DNA from: a virus
Virus record (IMG/VR): IMGVR_UViG_3300027810_000017
Location: 1-45,599 of that record
Direction: 5' to 3' (one strand)
DNA length: 45,599 bases
Numbering within the stretch: position 1 is the first letter of the stretch; each line of letters starts with the position of its first letter. The notes beneath the pieces are model-generated. The model was not told the origin of the DNA. It was given only the letters and a program-made list of their open reading frames with translations, and did no database searches. Below are positions 1 to 6,450 of the stretch, one piece after another. Made by a program: the position numbers and the translations under genes.

Positions 1-198
1 AAAGGTCAATTTCACAGTCAAAAGACAAATGAAATGGAAAACACTGAAATGTCACTAACAAGATTCAGTGGTGGTAAAGAAGGTATGAAAGTACAATTAA
101 CAATGAGAGACCAAGGAGACTTCTTTACTCACATTACTCTTAATAAAAAAGAAATTAAAAAGCTAATCAAAGAACTTCAAGAAAACTTTGAACTTTAA
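1..198 (+). CDS. Hypothetical phage protein, 5' end cut by window edge
   Basis: The reading frame is open from the first base and stops with TAA at 196-198, leaving 65 codons of the C-terminal part of a protein. The visible part is polar and ends in a lysine-rich helix (KKEIKKLIKELQENFEL). No domain is recognised. Its start lies outside the window. It runs into the next small gene with a 13-base gap, so it probably belongs to the same transcript as the small unknown genes that follow. Confidence 0.6.
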   Translation, partial: KGQFHSQKTNEMENTEMSLTRFSGGKEGMKVQLTMRDQGDFFTHITLNKKEIKKLIKELQENFEL

Positions 199-211
199 AA
201 AATATAAAGAC

Positions 212-499
212 ATGATAACATTTAAAGACCTTATTTTCAAAGATCACCATCACATGATTAATGCACATCATGTATTTGATAACAATTGGGAGATCTCAGT
301 TTCAGCAGGTACTGGAATATACTGTACACCTAAAGAAGATCTTAAAAATCAAGAATCTTTCTCATCTTTTGAGGTTGCAATCTTTAATCAAAACGGAGAC
401 TACGCAACTAGTGAAGTTTTACAAATTGACGATGACGTTGTTGGATGGCAAGGAAGAGAGGATATTAATAACATTATAGAAATGATAATCTCACAATAA
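212..499 (+). CDS. Hypothetical small acidic protein
   Basis: A 95-aa soluble protein of unknown function, acidic in its C-terminal half (QIDDDVVGWQGREDINNIIEM). An in-frame ATG at 188 would overlap the upstream gene by 11 bases. I prefer the ATG at 212, preceded by the A-rich leader TAAAAAATATAAAGAC that resembles other leaders in this genome. The stop codon overlaps the next start (TAATGA at 497-502), so the two genes are probably translationally coupled. No family is recognised; no signal peptide or membrane segment is seen. Confidence 0.65.
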   Translation: MITFKDLIFKDHHHMINAHHVFDNNWEISVSAGTGIYCTPKEDLKNQESFSSFEVAIFNQNGDYATSEVLQIDDDVVGWQGREDINNIIEMIISQ

Positions 500-669
500 T
501 GAAAGAAATACTTAAAACTAGAGTTGCATTTTACGTTGGATTCGGAGTAATGTATGTTATATTATCAGAAATAGTAGGTTTTGAATATACTGTAATATGG
601 TGTTTAGGAACTATAATCGGAGAACAAGCATTTATAGCAACAGAAAAAGATGAAAAAGATAAATTATGA
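499..669 (+). CDS. Small two-helix membrane protein, hypothetical
   Basis: A 56-aa frame starts at ATG 499, overlapping the preceding stop, and ends in TGA at 667-669, overlapping the next ATG at 666. Two hydrophobic stretches are seen, about residues 9-27 (VAFYVGFGVMYVILSEIVG) and 31-46 (YTVIWCLGTIIGEQAF), followed by a charged tail (ATEKDEKDKL). This suggests a small inner-membrane hairpin protein. Overlap on both sides and sensible hydrophobic patterning support a real gene. A holin or superinfection-exclusion role would be typical for phage proteins of this size, but nothing here demonstrates it. Confidence 0.65.
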   Translation: MKEILKTRVAFYVGFGVMYVILSEIVGFEYTVIWCLGTIIGEQAFIATEKDEKDKL

Positions 670-1028
670 TAAAATTAATACCAATTAGACACAGACAGAG
701 AATATCAAGATGGTTATTAGGAGATCAAATGTCAGTCTTCGAACATAAGGTAGTAAATTATCATCCTAAATCAGAAGTATTCCGTTCCGAACATGAATAT
801 GATTTGAGGGTACTTGAAACTAGCTACTCAGAAGAAATTAAAAAAGATATTAAAAAGCAAGTAGTAATGAATTTAGTAGAAGGAATTTTAGAATCTGGTT
901 TTGTTAAGTTAGAAGAAATTGAAAACCCTATGGATAGGGTTGGTACAATTAGAGCAATATTAAGAGTTCATGAGATATTACCTGAGTCTACTAATAGAAT
1001 CTATAGCAACACCCATTTTGGATTTTAA
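666..1028 (+). CDS. Hypothetical phage protein
   Basis: A 120-aa protein whose start overlaps the preceding stop by four bases (ATGA). It is basic at the N-terminus (IPIRHRQRISRWLLG). The middle (VLETSYSEEIKKDIKKQVVMNLVEGILESGFVKLEE) is likely helical. I do not recognise the family; no membrane segment or catalytic motif stands out. It is the last gene before the gene-free structured block that follows. Confidence 0.65.
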   Translation: MIKLIPIRHRQRISRWLLGDQMSVFEHKVVNYHPKSEVFRSEHEYDLRVLETSYSEEIKKDIKKQVVMNLVEGILESGFVKLEEIENPMDRVGTIRAILRVHEILPESTNRIYSNTHFGF

Positions 1029-1256
1029 TAAAACACAAAACTAATTGATTGCCGGTAACAAGTTTCGTACCTTTGCCCCTAAACGTAGGGGGAATACCCA
1101 AAATGGTGAGACCGGAAAGCTTTCGTAAACGTATCCAAACAGGCAGTAGGGGATAACGAAAAGAAACAAATTGTATAATGGTGAAATATGGAATCGGCCG
1201 ATAAACATAGAGTAGCATGAAAAGAATATCCTGAACCATTTAGCGCAAAGCTAATG

Positions 1257-1409
1257 TTACGGGAGAATAACGAAGCCTATGGTATCATTCAAAAGCCTCC
1301 TCGTGGCGATACTGGAAATTGGATTATGCAGTTGCAACTGTCGTTAACCAAGCTAATTTTGAACTGAATAGGTAACTGAAAGAATGTGGTTCGAGTCCAC
1401 ACCCGTAAT
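1257..1409 (+). other. tRNA-like acceptor/T-arm enclosing a long insert
   Basis: TTACGGG (1257-1263) pairs perfectly over 7 bp with CCCGTAA (1402-1408). Immediately 5' of the second strand is a canonical T-arm: TGTGG (1385-1389), loop TTCGAGT (1390-1396), CCACA (1397-1401). This is the exact geometry of a tRNA acceptor plus T-arm, with position 1409 as discriminator. The 121 nt between them is about 80 nt more than a tRNA body, and I could not find a proper anticodon arm. It may be an intron-bearing or expanded tRNA, or a tRNA-like domain of the larger RNA. No CCA is encoded after the discriminator. Confidence 0.45.
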
Positions 1410-1466
1410 AGCCAAAGGGTTGAAGCATTGAGGATGATGCGTAAGTTATAACAGATCTGCAGATCT

Positions 1467-1527
1467 ATGAGTGTTTTGGTTAAAGCCGTCGACGACAGGC
1501 AGGGGGTTCGAATCCCCCCACTCAACT
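1467..1527 (+). other. Compact tRNA-like element without a clear anticodon arm
   Basis: TGAGTG (1468-1473) pairs with CACTCA (1519-1524). Directly upstream of that strand lies a perfect T-arm: GGGGG (1502-1506), loop TTCGAAT (1507-1513), CCCCC (1514-1518). The 28 nt between contains GGTTAAAGCC, which resembles the D-arm of class II (Ser/Leu) tRNAs, then a short GTC-GAC-GAC hairpin where an anticodon arm should be. The unit is therefore too short for a working tRNA. Its layout recalls the tRNA-like domain of tmRNA, but I found no tag reading frame. It is followed at once by the next gene's leader. Confidence 0.4.
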
Positions 1528-1541
1528 AAAAACAAATTACA

Positions 1542-1766
1542 ATGATTAGAAAGAAATTACATAAACACCAGGAAGATCCAATTATAATAGATCTTACAGG
1601 CCCAGATGGCAATGCATTTGCCCTTTTGTCTTATGCAAAAAAGTTTAGTGAGGATCTAGATAAACCATATGAGCAACTATTAATTCATATGCAAAGTGGG
1701 GATTATGAAAATTTAATTAAAGTTTTTGATGAAGCATTTGGTGATTTTGTGATATTAGAAAGATAG
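1542..1766 (+). CDS. Hypothetical small phage protein
   Basis: A 74-aa soluble protein with a basic N-terminus (MIRKKLHKHQEDP) followed by a mixed segment IIIDLTGPDGNAFALLSYAK and an acidic helical end. No family name is available to me. The leader AAAAACAAATTACA before the ATG is A-rich like others here. It stands between the structured RNA block and an AT-rich 64-bp spacer (1767-1830), in which I see no confident promoter or terminator. Confidence 0.6.
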   Translation: MIRKKLHKHQEDPIIIDLTGPDGNAFALLSYAKKFSEDLDKPYEQLLIHMQSGDYENLIKVFDEAFGDFVILER

Positions 1767-1830
1767 TTTCAATATTATCATAATATAACTTGAATATATA
1801 AACTAACTTAAGTTTAACATATATTCGAGA

Positions 1831-3123
1831 ATGAACACATTTAACGATTCAGAGATACTGAAAAATTGCCTTGTTGGGGTAGAATTTGAATTCTATTCTA
1901 ATCTACCAATTGATAAAACTGCAAAAGAACTTGCTGGATTATTAAATAAGAAGATTAGAGTAGAGGATAAAGCACATAGTGATTTTGAAGTTACTTCCAG
2001 TGAGTTTAAAATAGAGCCAGATATGAGTGGTGGTGAAAAGCTAATGGAGCTTGTTACCGGCGCACTGCCATATTATAGTGCTAGATTGATGATTATCAAT
2101 GTATGCAAATGGATCGAAGAGAACGGCTACACAAATGATAGATCTTCAATTCACCTAAATTTATCTTTCGATAAAAATAAAATAGAGGACAAGAACAGAA
2201 TTTCTAAAATGAATGTTCTTAAATTTATACTTGACTTTAAAGAGGAAAAAGTATTTAAATTCTTTCCAAAGAGAGAAGATTCAGCGTATGCTAAATCTGT
2301 AAAATTTGTACTACCAAAAGAAGGTATGAGTTTCTTTAACGGAGAACATATACACTCACAGAACTTCATCTACCCTGATTCTAAATACTATGGAATCAAC
2401 TTTGACAAGAGACATAAAAACTATTTAGAGTTTAGATATATCGGAGGGAAGGACTGGGAAAAGAAAACATCATCAATCCTACACTTGTTAGATCAATTCC
2501 TAATACAACTTTGGAATTCAACAGAAGATAAACATTTCAATCCTTTGAACGCAATAGAGTTAAAGAGGATATTGTCTGACAATAAAAGAATAATTGACGC
2601 TAGGTTAAATTGGAGAACAATTGAAAAGGAATGGAAAAACGTAAAGTTTACTGTTGATTTACAAAATGACTCTCAAATTTTAGATTTACACTGGCCTAAT
2701 ATAAAGGACAAGGTGATAAAATTATTTACACACGGATCTCTAGTAAAAGGACATATTAATTACGATTCAGATACAGGTAAGGTTCAAGTAAATGAAGGTG
2801 AATTAAATTACTGTGTTGAACTTGAAAGATACGATTTTATAGGATGCCATATACAAGGTGAATTATACTACTGCGATATGTTTCAATGTACCGTTGAAGG
2901 ATCTGACATGTATGACTGTAACTTTTACGATAGTTGTGAAATAATTTCTTCAAAGATAAAAAGTAGCTATATTCACCAAAGTGTCAAAATAAAAGATGGT
3001 TATATATATGGTGATGGTATCTTAAAAGGTTCTATGGAAGGTGGAATATTTAGAGAAGGAAGATACGATAAAAAAATAGCAAAGTTTAATGGAACTGAAA
3101 AGATTCTATATACTGAAGTTTAA
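1831..3123 (+). CDS. Putative amidoligase (COOH-NH2 ligase fold) with repetitive C-terminal domain
   Basis: A 430-aa protein. The first ~220 residues match the phage amidoligase pattern: the strand LVGVEFEF (14-21) with paired glutamates, ELVTG (73-77), SIHLNLSF (106-113) and LEFRYIGGKDWEKK near residue 200. Family members have a glutamine-synthetase-like fold and form amide bonds using ATP, with modification of proteins or peptides as the proposed role. The last ~110 residues are a run of short repeats rich in aromatic, Cys and Gly residues (IGCHIQGELYYCDMFQC, SDMYDCNFYDSCEI), likely a beta-helix similar to pentapeptide-repeat proteins. It lies 17 bases upstream of structural genes, so a virion protein is a plausible substrate, but this is inference. 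Family assignment is good; substrate is unknown. Confidence 0.75.
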   Translation: MNTFNDSEILKNCLVGVEFEFYSNLPIDKTAKELAGLLNKKIRVEDKAHSDFEVTSSEFKIEPDMSGGEKLMELVTGALPYYSARLMIINVCKWIEENGYTNDRSSIHLNLSFDKNKIEDKNRISKMNVLKFILDFKEEKVFKFFPKREDSAYAKSVKFVLPKEGMSFFNGEHIHSQNFIYPDSKYYGINFDKRHKNYLEFRYIGGKDWEKKTSSILHLLDQFLIQLWNSTEDKHFNPLNAIELKRILSDNKRIIDARLNWRTIEKEWKNVKFTVDLQNDSQILDLHWPNIKDKVIKLFTHGSLVKGHINYDSDTGKVQVNEGELNYCVELERYDFIGCHIQGELYYCDMFQCTVEGSDMYDCNFYDSCEIISSKIKSSYIHQSVKIKDGYIYGDGILKGSMEGGIFREGRYDKKIAKFNGTEKILYTEV

Positions 3124-3139
3124 AAATAAATAATAAAAA

Positions 3140-3970
3140 ATGAGTAATATTTTTGTAGGCGAAGAGTCATGGTTAGACGCTCCAGAATTTGGAAGCGATT
3201 GTTTTAATGCATTTGTATTAGAATTAGCGGAAGACGTTACAGGGTCGTGTATGATTCCTATGAATTTACCTAAAAAGGAAGTTCAAAACATAGTTAAAAG
3301 AGCAAAGAAATGGTTTTATAAAAATTACGAATACTCTGTTAAAGAAAGTTTTGTAGTATTGCCAGTTGCTCTTTTTGATTCAGCTAAATTTAAAGCAACC
3401 AGGTCTTTTACCTTACCAGGACCAGATGCTACAACGGGTGGTAACGAGATATACTCAGTATATGGATGTTCTACTACCGGTTCAAGATGGGGAGGTTCAA
3501 GCGATATTGATTTTCAAAAAGGAGATTTCAGCATGGAAAGAATGATGATGCAAGGAACTTATGGTGGGGCAAATACGGCTGCAGCTGCAGAAAATTTACA
3601 ATCATATGTAATTAATGAAAGTTTTTATGATCTTGCTAGACAGATTATAGATAACCCAATCAGTTTTAATTATAACCAATTAACACATGAGCTTAAATTC
3701 ACAGGAGAAACACCAGCAAGAGACATTATATTAGAAGTTTATGAAACTATTCCAGAATGTGCGCTGTTTGGCGATGAAGCATTCTTTAGATATTGTGCTG
3801 CCAAGATCAAAGTATCTTTAGGTCAAAAACTAGGAATATTTGGATTTACATTGCCTGGAAATATACAAGTAAATGCAGATCTTATACAGGGATTAGGAGA
3901 AGGAGAATTAGAAGCAGTAATTGAAGAAATAAAGAACGACGAAGGAACGGATTGGATGATGCATTCTTAA
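3140..3970 (+). CDS. Virion structural protein, probably neck or baseplate
   Basis: A 276-aa soluble protein starting the structural run, with a 16-base spacer to the amidoligase and another 16 bases to the gp25-like gene. Visible features are a helix rich in Lys and aromatic residues (VKRAKKWFYKNYEYSVKES, about 52-70), a GPDATTGGNE turn, a low-complexity GANTAAAAE stretch, and a C-terminal acidic tail (GEGELEAVIEEIKNDEG). Its position next to baseplate wedge genes and lack of enzymatic motifs point to a tail or neck component. I recall similar proteins in other T4-like marine phages but cannot name a T4 counterpart. Confidence 0.6.
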   Translation: MSNIFVGEESWLDAPEFGSDCFNAFVLELAEDVTGSCMIPMNLPKKEVQNIVKRAKKWFYKNYEYSVKESFVVLPVALFDSAKFKATRSFTLPGPDATTGGNEIYSVYGCSTTGSRWGGSSDIDFQKGDFSMERMMMQGTYGGANTAAAAENLQSYVINESFYDLARQIIDNPISFNYNQLTHELKFTGETPARDIILEVYETIPECALFGDEAFFRYCAAKIKVSLGQKLGIFGFTLPGNIQVNADLIQGLGEGELEAVIEEIKNDEGTDWMMHS

Positions 3971-3973
3971 ACG

Positions 3974-3983
3974 TATATATAAT
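3974..3983 (+). promoter_or_regulatory. Candidate promoter motif TATATATAAT
   Basis: An AT-rich motif 3 bases upstream of the gp25-like ATG. It resembles GATATATAAT found in other intergenic positions (15803, 29415, 41212). Its closeness to the start codon would give a very short leader, so it may instead be part of the ribosome-entry region. Low confidence. Confidence 0.25.
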
Positions 3984-3986
3984 CAT

Positions 3987-4340
3987 ATGGAGTTTTACGT
4001 AAAAAATATAGGAGAACCAAATTATAAGTCTGATGAAATGCAGATTGATACTGAATTGGAACAATTATTAACACAAATATCAACACTACTTTTCACAAGA
4101 AAGGGAGAGGTATTAGGCGATCCTGATTTTGGAGCTAATTTAGAAGATTATGTATATGAACTAAGATATAATGATTATCAGTTAAAAACAGTTATTGACT
4201 ATCAATTATCAGAATATGTACCATTAGCATCTAAATATAATGTTGATATTAGTATTGAAACAGTAGATGATGTGAGTAATCATATAGTCTTTTTAGATAT
4301 TACAGTAGATTCTAGATTCCAATTAGGAGTCTATATATAA
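3987..4340 (+). CDS. 25: Baseplate wedge protein, T4 gp25-like
   Basis: 117 aa, close to the size of T4 gp25 (132 aa). The family hallmark GEVLGDPDFGANLEDYVYE spans residues 40-58, where T4-like gp25 and type VI secretion TssE/gp25 proteins carry a conserved acidic patch. In T4 gp25 links the inner wedge to the sheath-initiating end of the baseplate. The next gene is gp6-like, consistent with the conserved gp25-gp6 pairing of contractile tails. Start chosen at the only ATG, after ACGTATATATAATCAT. No anomaly seen. Confidence 0.88.
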   Translation: MEFYVKNIGEPNYKSDEMQIDTELEQLLTQISTLLFTRKGEVLGDPDFGANLEDYVYELRYNDYQLKTVIDYQLSEYVPLASKYNVDISIETVDDVSNHIVFLDITVDSRFQLGVYI

Positions 4341-4357
4341 AATTAATAAAATAAACA

Positions 4358-6178
4358 ATGGCTGAATTTAAATTTTTAAATACAACTAGATTAAAAGCAA
4401 ATGAAATGATCGCAGACACTCGATCATATATAGCTCGTTTATATGGAAGGACTGGTGAATTATTCACAACAGCCTCTCCATTCTCACAAATCTTGGATGT
4501 ATTATCTGAAATCACTAAACTGATTTTCTTCTATGTTGAAGATGCAACAGTTGAGCAAAACATATTAACTGCTCAAAACCCTGAATCAATATACGGACTT
4601 GCAAGACTTGCAGGTCACGATGCCTTTAGAGGGGCAAGTGCGTATGGTGAAATTAAAATAAGGTTAAACACAACAGCATCTACTGATATTGCAGGAGACG
4701 CTCTTAATATACCTCAAAATTCTGTTATAAAATGTACGTCTAATGGTTTAGAATATGTTTTAAGAACTAACAACGATCAATTTAGACTTGAAAAGAGCAA
4801 TGCAAATCATATTTATATTCCAGTAGTACAAGGTAAAATTGAATCACAAACAGTTACAGGTACTGGTGAAAAGCTACAGTCATTTAACGTAATTACTAAA
4901 AAAATGACAGATCATCATTCTGTTAGAGTAAGTGTTAATAGTATGCTATGGACCAAGTATGACTCATTGTATGACATGAAAGTTGGAACTAATGGATATT
5001 TAGTTAAAACCGGAATTAACGGTGGATTAGATATTTATTTCGGTAATGGTTCTTTCGGTAATATTCCGCAAACAGGGGCTTCAATTGAAATTGAATATTT
5101 AAATACGGACGGATCAAAGGGTAATTTAACCGGATCAAAAGATCTTACTTTTAAATTTATGTCTGAAGGATCTGATTCATTAGGAGAAACGTATGATTTA
5201 AACGTATTGTTAGAATCTTCTTTTACAAAAGCACCGAAGATGGGAGCAAACTCCGAATCAACTGGATTAACTAAATTAATAGCACCACTACAATCACATT
5301 CATTTGTATTAGCAAACCCGGCATCTTTCGAACATTTCCTTTCAAGATATGGAATGTTTTCTTATTTAGATGCATACAATACAACTGACGATGGATATAT
5401 TGATGATGATAATGTGATTTACTTATTCATGCTGCCAGATACTGCTAAAAAATTAACTAAGAATAAAGACTATTTTAGTTTAGAATTAGATGAGTTCTTT
5501 TTCTCAAGCGAAGAAAAGAATGGATTTTTAGAATTACTTGAAAATAGTGGACAGCAGATGGTTACGACCGAAGTTAAAATAGTTGAACCAGATGTTCAGT
5601 ATTTTAGCATGGATGTTAAAGTTAGATATTTTGAAGGTTATAATAAACCAGCTTTATATTCTGAAATCAGATCTAAAATATCAGACTATTTAATCAATAT
5701 AACAAGAAGAGATCGTTTACCTAAATCAGACATTATAGCCCTATTAGAAGGCGTTGAGGGGATTGATTCAGTAAATATAAGATTTATATCAAAGGTTGAA
5801 GAAGATGCACGTAGACTAGGTTATTACATCCTAGAGAAAGTTACAGTAACACCTTCAACTCCAGTTTTAGAAACTATCGGAAATGGAAAACAAAAATATG
5901 TTTTCTTTAAAAGAACAGTGTCTGAAAGAAAAATTAATTTTGAACCAAATGCAGCTCTACCAGAAGAAGTTATTAATTTAGATTCTTTCGGTGATATCTT
6001 GTTAGGAAAAGAAGAAGTTGCCTTATTTAGAGGAGGTTGGTTAGATCGAGACGGTATTGTAATGCCAGATGATGCTAAGCTAGGAGAACAAGCAGCACTA
6101 TCAATTTACTTTGATGAGCCTGCTGTTCCAAATACAATATTCTCTAAAATACAAGCTAAAAATAGAAGAGCACTATAA
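4358..6178 (+). CDS. 6: Baseplate wedge protein, T4 gp6-like (baseplate J family)
   Basis: 606 aa, similar to T4 gp6 (660 aa). The N-terminal helix region (FLNTTRLKANEMIADTRSYI, LDVLSEITKLIFFYVEDATVEQN) followed by QNPESIYGLARLAGHDAFRG fits gp6/baseplate J proteins, which form the dimeric ring of the baseplate and join neighbouring wedges. The C-terminal half includes a typical SKISDYLINITRRDRLPKSD segment and EGVEGIDSVNIRF. It sits 17 bases after gp25-like and its stop overlaps the next start (TAATG at 6176-6180). Confidence 0.8.
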   Translation: MAEFKFLNTTRLKANEMIADTRSYIARLYGRTGELFTTASPFSQILDVLSEITKLIFFYVEDATVEQNILTAQNPESIYGLARLAGHDAFRGASAYGEIKIRLNTTASTDIAGDALNIPQNSVIKCTSNGLEYVLRTNNDQFRLEKSNANHIYIPVVQGKIESQTVTGTGEKLQSFNVITKKMTDHHSVRVSVNSMLWTKYDSLYDMKVGTNGYLVKTGINGGLDIYFGNGSFGNIPQTGASIEIEYLNTDGSKGNLTGSKDLTFKFMSEGSDSLGETYDLNVLLESSFTKAPKMGANSESTGLTKLIAPLQSHSFVLANPASFEHFLSRYGMFSYLDAYNTTDDGYIDDDNVIYLFMLPDTAKKLTKNKDYFSLELDEFFFSSEEKNGFLELLENSGQQMVTTEVKIVEPDVQYFSMDVKVRYFEGYNKPALYSEIRSKISDYLINITRRDRLPKSDIIALLEGVEGIDSVNIRFISKVEEDARRLGYYILEKVTVTPSTPVLETIGNGKQKYVFFKRTVSERKINFEPNAALPEEVINLDSFGDILLGKEEVALFRGGWLDRDGIVMPDDAKLGEQAALSIYFDEPAVPNTIFSKIQAKNRRAL

Positions 6179-6450
6179 TGGCGTCAATAATACAAAATCT
6201 ATTTAAGAGTAGGCAAAAAAGGAATTACAGCATTCGAGAGAGTGTCATGGATAAGCGTAAGAACTTAGGTAACGATTATACAAATAATATGTTTAGAAAA
6301 TCGTTGTCTTCTTATATTGTTAGAAATAATCGTATGAATGATTTCGTGGTTTTAATCCAAAAGGTATTAGCAGACTTAGTAGGTTCAGTTACATATTTAA
6401 AAGGGTTTAAATCATTTACAACTAAAAAAGACTATAAAAACTTTAGATAA
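6178..6450 (+). CDS. Small basic protein between gp6- and gp7-like genes
   Basis: A 90-aa basic protein (SRQKRNYSIRESVMDKRKN, RNNRMND) overlapping by one base both the gp6-like stop and the gp7-like start. The double TAATG coupling and central place in the wedge block suggest a baseplate component made in step with gp6 and gp7. Most of the chain looks helical. No T4 homologue of this size lies between 6 and 7, so this is an insertion relative to T4. Function is unknown. Confidence 0.65.
   Translation: MASIIQNLFKSRQKRNYSIRESVMDKRKNLGNDYTNNMFRKSLSSYIVRNNRMNDFVVLIQKVLADLVGSVTYLKGFKSFTTKKDYKNFR

Larger units (their letters stand above)
1040..1530 (+). ncRNA. Candidate large structured noncoding RNA (about 490 nt)
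   Basis: No + strand gene occupies 1029-1541, an exceptional gap in a genome with near-zero spacers, and the block is visibly richer in G and C than its surroundings. It is full of complementary segments: CCGGT 1052-1056 with ACCGG 1111-1115, enclosing CCCCT 1076-1080 with AGGGG 1087-1091; the palindrome ATCGGCCGAT 1193-1202; GTATC 1282-1286 with GATAC 1308-1312; palindromic CAGTTGCAACTG 1329-1340; AGATCTGCAGATCT 1453-1466; and two tRNA-like acceptor/T-arm units near the 3' end. Large ornate RNAs (GOLLD, ROOL) are known from phages and often lie beside or contain tRNAs, so such a class is my leading guess. The family is not identified. Degraded tRNA genes are the main alternative. Confidence 0.5.

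Noticed and set aside
188-499. ATG at 188 as the start of the second gene
   Set aside because: It overlaps the upstream gene by 11 bases; ATG 212 has a better A-rich leader.
991-1239. Minus-strand open frame of 82 codons across the start of the RNA block
   Set aside because: All genes are on the + strand, the composition is not protein-like, and the frame mirrors paired RNA segments.
1289-1525. Minus-strand open frame of 78 codons overlapping both tRNA-like elements
   Set aside because: It spans two T-arm structures and has no plausible leader; the RNA interpretation explains the sequence better.
1040-1530. Group I or group II intron in a tRNA
   Set aside because: I could not find the conserved intron core elements (P7/P3-type pairing, domain V), nor exons that assemble into a full tRNA with an anticodon arm.
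1040-1530. Ordinary tmRNA
   Set aside because: The 3' end is tmRNA-like, but no tag reading frame ending in a typical ALAA-type peptide and no matching 5' end were found.
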